A stretch of DNA of 64,000 nt, taken from positions 35,001-99,000 of the forward strand of contig JAECUM010004987.1 of the NCBI GenBank assembly GCA_016617855.1, read 5' to 3'. Each line of letters starts with the position of its first letter. Position 1 is the first letter of the stretch. Below are positions 13,246 through 24,959 of this stretch, piece by piece. The DNA comes from Megalonaias nervosa (taxonomy: Eukaryota; Mollusca; Bivalvia; Unionida; Unionidae). The translations under genes and the position numbers were made by a program. The notes below the pieces were generated by a model. That model had not been told where the DNA came from. It saw nothing but the letters and a program-made list of their open reading frames with translations, and did no database searches.

Positions 13246-13337
13246 AGCAAAGACATTTTTTAAGCTATGAGTATTTCCTTCTCATAGCAAGAAATGAGAA
13301 GAAGGTTATGAGAAAAATCATTTCGTAACAAACATAT

Positions 13338-13912
13338 TGTATACTTGGAATACAACAATTAAATAAATATTTATTTTTCAGCGATCACCAAGTAAGTGGA
13401 AACCTTGAATTATTTCGTTCTAGCTATATTTATCAAGACTAATGGCCCTTGTTCTTTACAGTGTGTTTTCGTCCTTACTTTCCTTCATTATTTTCCTCCT
13501 TTACATAATTTCATAGTATATTTCTGTACAAATTTTGATGCCCTAACATGTAAAGCATGAACACAAACCTACATGTACATAATTAGAGGAATTATACTGA
13601 TTGTTATTTGGCATTGAAACTGGCAAGAATTTATACATGACCCAGCTACGTAGACAGAATTGTGTATAGATCTGAGACACAGGGACACTGTGACCTCATT
13701 CAAGAGTGCTCTTAAAACTAACTTATTTCGACTACAAGAACAAAGTTAAAGGATTAATAATGTTTACTCCCTTAATTATTGTCAGAATGTTTTTCTTTTG
13801 TGATTTTATGGTATTGTTTTTGTAAATCTTGTTATATATATTTGTACGTATAATCGAATATTTTAAACGACTAGAGCTTCTACAGATTAGGCGCTTTACT
13901 AAATTATTATTA

Positions 13913-13959
<47 letters not shown>

Positions 13960-15430
13960 TAAACTGCCAAAGGAAATGGACATTAACATTGGAGTCATTG
14001 TCTTGACTTCAAAAGGTGCGGGTAGCACTCCTTAAAACAGAAATATCCATTTTACGCTAGACTTGAAAATATAATGGTTAGTTTGTATTAACTTAGTAAA
14101 TAATAAATGCACTTAAATATGTAGACTAATGGCGTAACATAACTCTTGTATCAAGAGGACAGATACAGGGCGATTGATAGGTTGCATAGACACGTGCAGA
14201 AAATGTCAGGAACTTTAAAAACTCAATACAAGCCTAGTACACAATTATTTAAAAAAAAATAAATAGAGATGACCGTAATAATTATATTATACATTTTACC
14301 TATATTCATGTTTACCCCATGTTGATGTTTGGTTACGCATGCTTTCGAACTGAAACCCGCCTTTCCCTTGCAGAGAAGTTGTTAGGTTGTCCGATATGTC
14401 ATATGTTGATTATTACGTCGTCATCAATAATCGGATATCTATCCTTGGTTCACTGTTCGTGTTGGGTATTTATTCATTAAAATCCACGATCCACACATGC
14501 CAGTACACATGTGTGATTATTTGTTTCTAAATTTGCTCACCTTGGCATATAGACTTACCATTGAATAAGATGTGCATAGTTTGTTAAAATGGCTGAGGCA
14601 CAAATCTTTTGAGACAAAAACAGTAGCAATACAGATTTATACTAAAATCTATAAAGACAATAGTAACGAGAGAGGCCACGTATTTTATTACCCACTCTTT
14701 CATACATTAGAAATCCAGAGAAAAATGCTAATAATAGAACGAAATCAAAGTAATAATAAAAGGGTGTTATTCAATAACAGATTCATAACCGCAAACACTG
14801 TTGAGAACCACTGCCACACAGTAAGTATTGAAAGATCACACTCCATGTATATTATAAGATGAAATAAAATCTGAAAGTACCATGTAAGTATTAATAAGGG
14901 ACTTGTCGTCACAGAGAAAAACAAATGTACAATGGTTTGGATAGATAAGAAGAAACAATTTTATATTAAAATCCCCATTTTGTTATTTCGGATCATGTAC
15001 AATATTTTCCTGCCATTGCATGCCCTATAAACTGCGTGAAAGGAAACGTTAACTGACAGTGTGCAGAGGACATTCTCATTCAAAATGTGTACATTATTTG
15101 AACTGTTTAGATGTATTAAAAGGAAATAAAAATAGTCAGTTAATGCATTTGATGAGTCTTAATATCAACGCCAATAATGCTTTGGCTGGAGCTAATCGGA
15201 GATTCATTTGTTAATCACGACGTACCACGGCAATGGGCCATATTTCCATATTTTGTTTGTTTATTTTGTAAAACTATCATGTGCCCAAGTGTTCAATTGA
15301 CGCTTGTGAGAACGAAAATATTATTCTTTTTCTTGCTTGTCTGACAAAATTAAAGAACATAATAGTTTTGTTATGACAATGGCATTAGATCAGTTTCGAG
15401 GTGTGGTGGGTGATCCTATCATTAAAGTTT
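13338..15430. other. non-coding with (TTA)n at 13903-13959
   Basis: Trinucleotide TTA repeat at about 13903-13959; frames across it give poly-Leu or poly-Asn artefacts. A 96-codon frame at 14572-14862 shows no recognisable domain and I do not call it. A duplicated ACCATTGAATAAGA-type stretch is not evident. Confidence 0.5.
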
Positions 15431-15438
15431 ATTATATA

Positions 15439-16080
15439 CAGAGGCGGATTTACCATTAGGCAAAGGTCGGCAATTGCCTTCGGCCCCAAACTACCAAGGG
15501 CCCCGTAAAACGCCTCATAAACTTATGGTTACGATTTGTTGTCTTACTTTTCACCAATTAATTATATATCTAAACATCGATACGCTAAAATGCTATCCGA
15601 ATGTTTAATTCATGATGAGTATCTCCCCCCCCCCCCAGTCCCCACTACATTGGACTATTCCATTATCCTACTGCGCATCTGCGTGTGTGTTTGTAAACAA
15701 ACGGCTCAACTCACTCTCCTAGTGACAGTAGCTACAGGTGAGAGAAGTTTCTCATCACTGAAACTCATTAAAACGTACCTCAGGTCAACTATGTCACAGG
15801 ACAGGCTGTCTGCACTTGCTGTTCTTTCCATTGAGCATGAAGTCAGCAAGTCACTGGATATGGAATTAGTGATCACAAGATTTGCTGAGGCCAAGGCTCG
15901 CAAGGTCACCTTAGGAGCACAAGACAGAAGACAGAAGACCATCGCTGTGTGAAGACTGGTGACAAGTTACAAGTACATCTTTCTCAGATAAATAAGGACT
16001 GAAAAGGGGGAGAACAAGGGTTGTGGAGGGCCCCATGCCTGTGTTTGCCTTAGTCCTCAAAATGACTAAATCCGCCACTG
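15439..16080 (+). mobile_element. hAT element with perfect 8-bp TSD
   Basis: The element starts CAGAGGCGGATTTA and ends TAAATCCGCCACTG, so the termini are inverted repeats of the hAT CAG-type. It is flanked on both sides by ATTATATA (15431-15438 and 16081-16088), an exact 8-bp target duplication, the hAT hallmark. At 642 bp it is far too short to be autonomous. It keeps the 3' part of a transposase gene plus terminal sequences. A C-run lies at about 15626-15637. Confidence 0.92.
15697..15952 (+). pseudogene. hAT transposase C-terminal dimerisation fragment
   Basis: The open frame encodes the end of a hAT transposase: the TVATGERSFSSLKLIKTYLR stretch followed by SQDRLSALAVLSIEHE, characteristic of the C-terminal dimerisation region in hAT transposases and related zinc-finger-MYM-type proteins. 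The BED/TTF zinc finger and the catalytic DDE core are missing, so this is an internal-deletion derivative that cannot transpose itself. The frame stays open to its stop at 15952, close to the right terminus, which suggests the loss of the 5' part predates only modest decay. Upstream codons back to 15536 belong to element DNA and are probably not coding. Confidence 0.8.
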
Positions 16081-16088
16081 ATTATATA

Positions 16089-17780
16089 AAGACATAATAG
16101 GTCAGTCATGAATATAAGTATTTATAGTCTTGTAGGAATAAATACGATATGAAAAGGACAATATTTCTAAAACTGTTCTGCGGTGTTTAAAAGCATGTAG
16201 TATTAATGTTTAACATGAAGTATCGACTTTTAGTTGCCTAGTTAGTCACATGTATTACAAATCTAGGGTCTTAAACTACGTCACAGAAGAGTACGATAAC
16301 CAACAAATTTTGCATGATTGAAAATGTAAATTTATTTCCCTAAAATACAAAGTGAAAAATTAAAAATAACTTACAGTATGGTGAACGAATTCCTGTAATC
16401 CTGAAAGTGCCATCAGTTCCAATTTTTGCAAATAATCCTAATATGTTTCAAAGGTATTTCAGATGATAACCCTATTGTACTGATGTACCAACAATGCAGA
16501 AGAATCACCATGATGTTAATGTAAATGTCCTTTAAATAAATTCACTGTAATTCCAATACAGCTATTATTCCAAATATCCTATAATGTTTCGCAGTAATCC
16601 TGTATAGCTAGCATATATCCAAATAGTCTCCGAATGAATGTTTGAGTACAATAATTCCAACGAATAATTAAACTGAAATAGATCAGTCCTCTCAGTAACT
16701 ATTATAGGACCAGTAATACTATTAAGAATGAATGATTCCGCTTAATAATCCCTTTAGACAGAAAGTTAACACGCAACAGCGAGAATGGAATACAGGGCTT
16801 TGAAACAATAATTTTAGGTATTTCTAAATCACTTTACAGTAAACAATGGTCACTTGCTTCACTCTAGATGATCAAAAAATAGGTGATTTGCCTTTTATTT
16901 TCAGAAACCCACGACCCACAATCACAAGAACCCTTGTCCTTGTCGGATCACGTAATGTTTACGAGTACTTTATAATACTATTCAACCCTGAAACTTATGA
17001 ATGAAATCTACCTGCACACTATGCATGACTCATCTTAATGTGCAAACCATTTCATAAGATATTAGCATTAAAAATGTCATTAACTAAATGACCCTTACAA
17101 AAACTATTATTTACAATTTTATGAAAAATCATAGGCCACCCATACCTCCAATACGCCAATAACCTAAGATAAAAAGCCAGTGCATTTGCTTCGTTTTAAT
17201 AAATTTCATATTCAATATACCCATTAATCATGCAAATTAATATATAAATAAATCTTGAAATTTAAATGTAAAACACAGTTATAAGTGGACTTTATCATTC
17301 TTCTGTAACCAAGTTTAATGAATCAGTTGATAACGGAATAGCAGATAAATTTATCGAGATGAATATATATTACAAAGTATTGCACAGTAAATGATTAGTT
17401 CAGATACAAGCTACAAAACGCTTTTATTAATTGCATTTTACAATTTTATAAATGATACAACAAAGATATAACAGGCACAGTGTTGATTTGGGGGAAAAAA
17501 GATTAAACTTGCAGTTTGGGTGTCAACTTCCGGATGCAAAAGAAAAAAGTTTTCCCGACTTCACAAGCTTAATATATAGGTTCCATATGTCTTAAAGCTC
17601 TATATAATTAACAAATAATAATGCATTTCATGTAACATCATGAATATAGAAAATCTTGAAACAATTGTTTTAATACCCATAATATCCCACCAAATCTTTC
17701 TTTATAGATACCTAGAAGGGAATGAATACATCCGTAATTATTAATGTATGTGCAAAACCAATATGGAAACAAATATCTGA
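16089..17780. other. non-coding, no supported gene
   Basis: AT-rich DNA with frequent ATAATCC/AATTCC words; I see no coding sequence, hairpin or clear repeat unit. Confidence 0.5.
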
Positions 17781-17784
17781 GAGT

Positions 17785-18125
17785 ATACAAAATTTGGCGA
17801 CCACTGGACTTCGTTTTGTGCATAGCATTGTTGACGACCGGTGCATTTTTTGTCCTAAATTCTGAAGACTATTGGCCCCAATGGTTTTTTTTTTTTTTTT
17901 AAAAAAAGTTTGAGGACCACAAGCGCACATTTTTTCTTCATAAATATTTAATGACCACTGGTCCAGGATTATAATAAAATTTGAACACCAATGTTGGAGA
18001 CTTTTCAGCGAAATTGGGACCAGTGCATTAGTAGCCTAGGGAATTTGTTTGATAATGTTTTGATGGCCAGTTGCCCAGGATGTTTAGGAAAATGTTATGG
18101 ACCAGTGGCCTAAGATCAATATAAG
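17785..18125 (+). repeat. degenerate ~60-bp minisatellite
   Basis: About five units each contain a variant of GACCACTGG.CC(A/T)AG followed by an AT-rich stretch (for example at 17785, 17837, 17954, 18020, 18063 and 18100). Divergence between units is high. No coding potential. Confidence 0.55.
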
Positions 18126-18479
18126 ATGTCAGGGGTGAAGGTCAGAGTCAGAGGGTTAGCTTAATATATTGGCCAGGATCTGTACATATGTTGCTACCTG
18201 CTACACATGATGCATTCAGATTGTATGCTTAAAACCGATGTTTCAAAGAGGCCAAAATCAGCAAGAAACATCACCTTAGAAAGTAATGAATCACGAAATG
18301 ATAGAAATTCCTGAAAAAATATATTAAACATTCATGTTAGGCATCACCTACCTAATCACATTACTCTAAACGTTCGACAATTTTCTATTATCCGCTGGTG
18401 GTTTTTGCTGCACCATGAGCAATGAGGGCATATACCTAGATGATACGATATAACTAATATGGCAGATGTGTTAAAACAA

Positions 18480-18482
<3 letters not shown>

Positions 18483-18535
<53 letters not shown>
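18483..18535 (+). repeat. (CT)n microsatellite
   Basis: Uninterrupted CT dinucleotide run, about 26 units. Confidence 0.95.
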
Positions 18536-18539
<4 letters not shown>

Positions 18540-18774
18540 GCAGAGTCCAATAAGTTAGCACCACCATGTGAAGTAAACAAATGACAAAAGTCGAGTTGTA
18601 GGGTCAACTAAATTCGCAAATCGCAGAATTCAAGGGATGCTAAATTTCTTTACTCCAAGTAGCAGAAACGAAACTTATTCCTACTAATCTATTGTACAAA
18701 GTCCAAGAGCATCGTCATAGAAAGTTTGGGGTCTGGTTACAATTTTCGTACAGTGGAAAAAAACACTTGGATAG

Positions 18775-18884
18775 ATCCATTCGACATGAGTAATGGATCC
18801 ATTCGGCATGCGTAATGGATCCATTCGACATGAGTATTGGATCCATTCGACATGAGTAATGGATCCATTCGACATGAGTAATGG
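18775..18884 (+). repeat. 22-bp minisatellite, 5 copies
   Basis: Unit ATGGATCCATTCGACATGAG plus TA, nearly perfect over five copies. Each unit contains the palindrome ATGGATCCAT with a BamHI site. The apparent ORFs on the minus strand are artefacts of the repeat. Confidence 0.9.
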
Positions 18885-19066
18885 AAATACAAATAACCAT
18901 TAAAGTACCGGATGAAAATTGTGTTGACTGACGCCTAAAAGATATACCTGTAAATGAGAAATATCTCCTTCCGTGCAGCAAGTATTTAATATAACATACC
19001 CTACCTTTGTAATTCCTTCAGTTTAGACTTTCTTCTTCATATTATTTTATGTTTTTCTTTCTACAG

Positions 19067-19303
19067 ACACATTACCTGACAACTTTCTTCTAGTTATGAG
19101 CTTTGTAAACTGGGCCCCATATCTTATGGTCATAAGTCATGAGAGCCACATCAACATTCCGTTACAAGGCCAAAGCGAGTGTTCTAGAATAAGCTACGAC
19201 CCAATTGATAGAATAATATTCTGGGCCGATTGGACAGTTCATCAGATTGTGTCAGGGTCTATATATGGAAACAGCCAAACAGCCGTAACTCAGTTAAATG
19301 GAA
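19067..19303 (+). CDS. exon of an LDL-receptor-related (YWTD propeller) gene
   Basis: A putative internal exon of 237 bp. The left boundary is a good acceptor (TTTTTCTTTCTACAG before 19067) and the right a good donor (GAA|GTGAGT at 19303/19304). The frame is open throughout with phase-1 introns on both sides, so the exon is symmetric. The peptide has LPDNFLLVMSFVNW followed by SYDPIDRIIFWADWTVHQI, the first strands of an LDL-receptor class B (YWTD) beta-propeller repeat, with the typical D-P-x-D-x-x-I-x-W-x-D pattern. Known relatives are endocytic or signalling receptors on the cell surface. No neighbouring exon is visible in the window, so the gene name and intactness cannot be set; it could also be an orphan exon of a pseudogene. 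Confidence 0.7.
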
Positions 19304-20819
19304 GTGAGTTGTTATTCATCCTTTGCTCAAAGATCTTATTTCATGTATACTTTATATGTTATATTTTCTTATTTGCTGCAGTTCTAATAAGATAATATAT
19401 AATTCAATATGTACATATTGATGTCCCATTAAATTCTCCGTATATCAGCTATTCGAAACCTATTACAAATACGTACACAACGATGTGAAAACTCTCTTCG
19501 GGCAACATTTTCTCGATACTTAAGTGAATGTACCCTATACCCTTGCTGCTTCCCATTCCATATACAACAAGAGGTGACTGTAGGTAAACAGTGAATATTG
19601 TAATTAGAATCGGGTATATATCTGGTTCCTGAATTAGCTTCGTTAATAAACTTCATTTGCAGATCACTAGAAAATGTTCAAACTTCCAAGTCATAATGAA
19701 AGCAAGTTACTGTTTTGTTATTTTTTTTAAATTTTAAATAAATTGCAGCAAATGTAATTCATGGAGTTTATATGTTAGTTCAAGCCACTTTTTCTGTTTA
19801 TTTATCTGTAATATATCCCGCGATTTGAATCTTACTGACGTACTTAACAATTAGATAATTAACTAATCATTAATTATTAATTAATTCTCGTATGAGAGGT
19901 ATTATTTTAATAATTTACTGTTTTTCATAGCTGCTGAAAGATTTAGGATTACACTTCAGTTACGTTCTTTATATGTTCGTTATCATGTACTTGATTTTAG
20001 AGTAACATAATATTGCTAACAGTGGCTTCATAAACTCTTGTACTTGCACAAAACATATGCACAAAAATGTGACAAAATCGCACAATTCTAAAGTTTGGAA
20101 CGTTCCATCAATTTATTTTGAACTGCTGTAACGGACCAGTTCAGATTAAGTACACTAAAATACTATCAGTTAAAGACGGTGGGTCCTCAATTTTATAAAA
20201 TATATGAAGAACCCAAATTATAGATATTGCTTGAGTTTTATAAATCCTACTTCAAATCACTGAACCACTTTTACAATTCTACAAAATCTAGATTACTTTC
20301 CCTTACTACGGTACCTGGCCCACATGCTCTCGTTGTGATAATTATGACTAGTCTTGCTTTACACTGGCATTCTGGGCAACTTGTCAGACCTTATTTGAGG
20401 CTTTTGACACACCAACATGTCCGCATGTGACAAACATTCACATGACCATATTTCTTCGCCATTGCATATGGCATAGTAACCCTTCCTCCACCAAAGGAAC
20501 ACTTGACAGCAATGCCTTATTATTTCATGCAAGATCAAGCCTAGTTCATTATTTCCCACTGTTGTAATTGAAAGACAACGTTTATATCAAACTGTAATCT
20601 GGTTAAAATCTGATCTCTCTGTCCAAGGCGAAAATCTGACAGCGAACGCAAAAAGTAATTCACGCCTTTGTATTGAAAACAACTCTTTCAAAGTGAGTCA
20701 ATAAGCTAAACAAGTAGAGGAGTCAAAATATGACTCGTTAACATAAAGTGCCACCTTGAGCGTACCCAGTCGATTTAAAAACATAATGCGGAAGCAGGAA
20801 AATATATATCTAAAGACAT
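19304..20819. other. non-coding, possible intron
   Basis: If the exon at 19067-19303 is live, this is intron sequence. I see no second exon. An AT-rich stretch near 19840-19920 has TTAATTA repeats. Confidence 0.4.
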
Positions 20820-21435
20820 GTCGTTACCCAGTCTACAAACCAATGCTTCATTCTATTATATTCAATGGTTCATCCCACACCAAGTTAACTGATGTCCAGC
20901 ACAATAGAACAATGCGCATAATTTCTGAAACACTACGCACTACTCCTTTACCATGGCTGCCGCTACTCACCAACATTCCTCCTCCACATCTGCGTCGCCA
21001 GGAAGCAACGACAAAAGTGTTGGCTAAGGTCTGTGCCAGTGAGAAACTTCCACTGTACATGGACATCACCTCACATCCAGCAGTCCGCTTGACTTCGAGA
21101 CGCCCAATCCGGTGGGTTCGTTGCCAGAGGATATGACAGCTATGTCGGCATGGAGTGTCGAGTGGTCCTCAACTGATGTTCAAAACGATTCCCTCGTAGC
21201 TGAGCCTTCTGTCTGCCGTCCTGTTTTCAACCTTCCACGTCATCTGTGGACCACGCTGAACCGCTTTCGGACAGGACAGGGTCGTTTTGCAGTCAACCTT
21301 GTCCGATGGGGCCAGGCCACTGACTCTTCCTGTTGCTGTGGAGCTCTACAGTCCATGTCACACATTGTGAACAACTGTCCACTGACAAAGTTCCCCCATG
21401 GACTGCAGGCTCTGCACCTTACAATGTTTCAGTAA
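20820..21435 (+). pseudogene. non-LTR retrotransposon (LINE) 3' ORF2 fragment
   Basis: Two overlapping frames together encode the C-terminal part of a LINE ORF2 protein. The first has a TKLTDVQHNRTMRIISETLR segment and LPWLPLLTNIPPPHLRRQEA. After a frameshift near 21110 the second has LPRHLWTTLNRFRTGQGR and a cysteine cluster, SCCCGALQSMSHIVNNCPL, which is the terminal Cys/His motif in many jockey/CR1-like LINEs. The endonuclease and reverse transcriptase domains are missing, so this is a typical 5'-truncated insertion. The exact clade is not determinable by eye. Confidence 0.75.
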
Positions 21436-21708
21436 AAACAAAAATCCAAAAGTTTATGTCCTAACATGCAAGATTTATGCCACCCAATATGTTGACGAAA
21501 CAAGTGACTTCAGAAAAAGAATGAATAGTTATAAAATCCACCTCAGAACAAGGTCAGCACAATACTTCACAATTATTTCAACAGATGGACACTCTCTACA
21601 GTTCATAGAAATGTTACTTAAGGAGCCCAATTACAGAAGGATTGATAATCAAAGTGGTGAAACAACTGAACTAGTAGATAATGCAGGAGTTAACTCATGC
21701 CGAATTTA
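21436..21708 (+). pseudogene. GIY-YIG endonuclease fragment, Penelope-like
   Basis: Directly after the LINE fragment the frame reads PKVYVLTCKIYATQYVDETS and DFRKRMNSYK, which fits the GIY-YIG nuclease module at the end of Penelope-like retroelements: a C-x2-4 finger, then the Y-V-x-E-T core and an R-x-R-x-N helix. The Gly of the second signature is replaced by Asp (YVDET) and the first Cys pair is incomplete, so it should be inactive. The upstream reverse transcriptase is absent. A free-standing GIY-YIG gene is a less likely alternative. Confidence 0.55.
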
Positions 21709-21938
21709 GGTTGTATGAAATGATCAAGTTCTTCAAAATCTTGTTTATCCCACGGCACGATAGTTTCTATGATTTCAGTTTCTTCAATCGCACTCTCCTC
21801 TAGAGACTAATTATTGTTACTGTTAGTAGTAGTAGTAGTGGTATCACGTAATTCAATGATTTTTCTCTTTAAGATAAATGCATCTATATTGGGGGGAGGG
21901 GGGCATAATTAATACTGTAAAATGGACTTAAAGACTAA

Positions 21939-22060
21939 AAGCGAAACTATAGTACGGCAACAGATGGCGCCAGAAGACTAGAGCGAAACTATAGTACGGC
22001 CATAGATGGCTCCAGAAGAGTAGAAGTGAAACTATAGTACGGCCATAGATGGCGCCAGAA
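21939..22060 (+). repeat. 42-bp minisatellite, 3 copies
   Basis: Unit GCGAAACTATAGTACGGCCA plus TAGATGGCGCCAGAAGA.TAGA. Three copies with a few substitutions. Confidence 0.85.
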
Positions 22061-22186
22061 CTTCTCATATTGACGAGGGTAAATAGGTTATGATCAATAC
22101 AACGGTATTGTCTTCTAGCTCGCGCGCTTTGCACTATGGCCGCTAAGTAAGCACATCAGGCTGCTATCTGGAGTTGTATCACGATT

Positions 22187-22580
22187 AGTTTTCAGTACTA
22201 AACTTTCCGGGGTATCCAAATCCAAATCCAAATGCTAATAAGTCATATGTTAATCTAAAGCATCTTCAAAGATAAACCCACCGTGATGTTCTCGTCATAT
22301 GTTATCCAGCATTTTATTTTTATAAACAACACAAGTGCAATAAGTTACAGATTTCACTGCCGAATCAGCTTCATTCTTCATTGTGCACTGTCGCCAAAAT
22401 ACACACAGTAAACCACAAAATAATGTTCATATTCTAACAAATAAATAATTTCCTTAAATCGGTACCAAGAATGACTAAATTTAACCAGTATATCAACACC
22501 CAAAATAAGACGGGGAAAATACTCTAAAAATAGACTGGGACTACATTTCTTAGGTACCGACCCAGAAGTACTAACTGTGA
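22187..22580 (+). mobile_element. 452-bp MITE family, diverged copy 3
   Basis: Matches 4590-4990 and 7850-8248 in order: TTTCAGTACT.AACTTTCC, TTCAAAGAT, TTGTGCACTGTCGCC, CATATTCTAA, TACCAAGAATG, TAGACTGGGACTACATT. Substantially diverged, and it lacks the GGCC left end, so it is an older, truncated copy. Confidence 0.7.
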
Positions 22581-22599
22581 GTTGTCTATCTGGCAAGTT

Positions 22600-24930
22600 A
22601 CTATCCAATATAGTATAACATCCCTACTCCGACCAGTTTGGCGAAGACGTATGTATCTAAAGAGTCTAACAAATAATTCTAAATACATGCTCACTTTATG
22701 AATTTTGTTGTGATGACTTGCTTACGTCAGTCTAATATATTTCTTGATTGTAATTTGTACTAAGTGAAATGCTTCGTAAAAATGTGTTAGCTTATATTTT
22801 TGCAAAACTTAAAATTGCCTAAGCTCATTAGAGCACTTTTCATAATCAAATATTCAGTTTCGGAGGTGCGTAGTTTTTGTACGTTGTCAAGAGCGTCAGT
22901 TCTGAAGATTTGTAAATCTTGCACGTAGTCTGCTATTCCATAATGCCTAAATAAAAGTGACGGGTTTTTTAAAACACCGGAACTTAACGAAATTTACTAA
23001 TTTGCGTCCGAACTTAGTCTTTAGACTGTGTCAGTGACTGGCTGGGAGCATGAAGAACGGGCGTTGTACGCATTTGCTCAATACATTTCATTACTTGCAA
23101 ATTACATTAGTCATGTTCAGTTTCAACGCATGTGGATGTATAATGTCGTCGAAGCTAACAATGTCGACATTGCATTTTACTAATTTAAACAAACAAAAGA
23201 AGACAAAATAAATGACCTATATCCATCCGGCACAGTCCATTATAATAACGTTCATCAGACACTCGATATGGGTAAATGTCGGAGTCAGTGGAGAGTCTGG
23301 TTCAACGAGACCGCTGCCTCAGGTTTACCACGCACAGTCCATGTACGCAGCTGTATATAGAATTACTGGGCGGACCTGATCCCACTGACTACTCCGGTGA
23401 AAGTTCATATGGTCACATAATCGTCGTAGAGCTATAATACCGCATAACAACAAGTGTACCCGCTGCAATGACAAATTTAACCTCAGTTGCCTGGGTAAAC
23501 GTATTTATAGTAGTAGTGGTGGTGGTGGTGGTGGTGGTGTGGTAAATTAACATGTAATGCATGCATGAGTGAAGTGGAAAGATTGTATTTGAAAGAAGTG
23601 TCGAAGCCACGAGCAAAAACATAAAATGTTTCGACTTTGAGAGTGAATTATATTCTGATATATTTAGTAAAAACAAAAATACCCGTAGATTTTATTTTTA
23701 TCGTATATTTTTAAAGCACAACGGTCATTTGTATGGATTTTCCTTTATGACCGCAACAATTTAGCCTTGTTTCTGGTACTGAGCTGGTAGTTTGGTTGCG
23801 GTCGTAATTTTTGGTCCCTCAACACATCAAATTTATTTTTTCTCTCAATCATGCTATCTATCAACCTCTTACAAATATTCACAATTTCATCAATGCGCAT
23901 TCATGAAACCCATTCATCTCGAAGCCACAATAAAAATGATAATGTGTTAAAACCTCACCATTGCCAAAATAAATGGTATGGTACAAATAGACACGGTACC
24001 TGCTTTCGCTAAATCACAATTCATTCTATTGAACTCCACCGTTTTCTAAACAAAATCTAATTAGTACATTTTTCCAATATATTACTCATCGATCGCTATA
24101 GAAATGTTATCGTTAATTTTGTTTGTCAAATCGATGAAACAACAAAATGAATTGGGTTTGCATAATGTCAGTCTAGACACAAACTATAATTTTCATTTCA
24201 GTTAAAGATACGTAGAAGTTGTAGACACCAAAAGCTTTGTTAATAATGTGCAGAGGTATTTGGTTGTTGTCCGATTAATTATAATTCACATTGCAACCTG
24301 AACACTCTTTAAACATTTTGCTATTGATTGCCAGCTTTTATTTAAATATCTAGGCAAACTGATAACTGCAGCGGCATATGAATTCTCCTTTACATTTCAT
24401 GCTGTAGAATCGGAATAATTCAGTTAGATGACCTTAATGCATTATGGGTAATTAACATCCCTTTGTAACATATGCACAAAGAGAATATATTTTAAGACTA
24501 AGTATCACAGAGTGTATTCCAGAAGGTCCTCTACAACATGCTTCTTCATATAGTTTCATATAAAATACTGGATGCTACTGGACAAACAAAATGACTTTCG
24601 GAGTGGGGAAATTTGAGTGAGTCGGGGAATTTGAGAGAACATAAGCAGGACTATTGCATGGCGAGTTAGGGGCCTTAATATGTCTACTTTGAAAGCTGTC
24701 ATAAGCTGTGTTCTTAAAAGCTAAATGTTGACATAGAATAATTTAATTTTACATTTTCGAAACAAAACCAGTTGGTCATCGAAACGTTTTTCATTTCGCC
24801 AGATTCTATAACAATGTGCCAGATTATATTATCACACAGCTTACACAGTGTAAAAGGAAATAAACTTAACGAATGATATGATGATACCAAAATAAAGTCA
24901 ATGTTCATTAATCAGGTATCACAAAGCTTT
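22600..24930. other. non-coding with (TGG)n
   Basis: A short GGT/TGG repeat lies at 23509-23541. I see no gene. Confidence 0.5.
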
Positions 24931-24959
24931 CAACGCGTATGATTACATCAACACAGTGA

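Noticed and set aside
14572..14862. 96-codon ORF
   Set aside because: No domain, no codon bias or splice context I can support; chance length is plausible in this AT-rich DNA.
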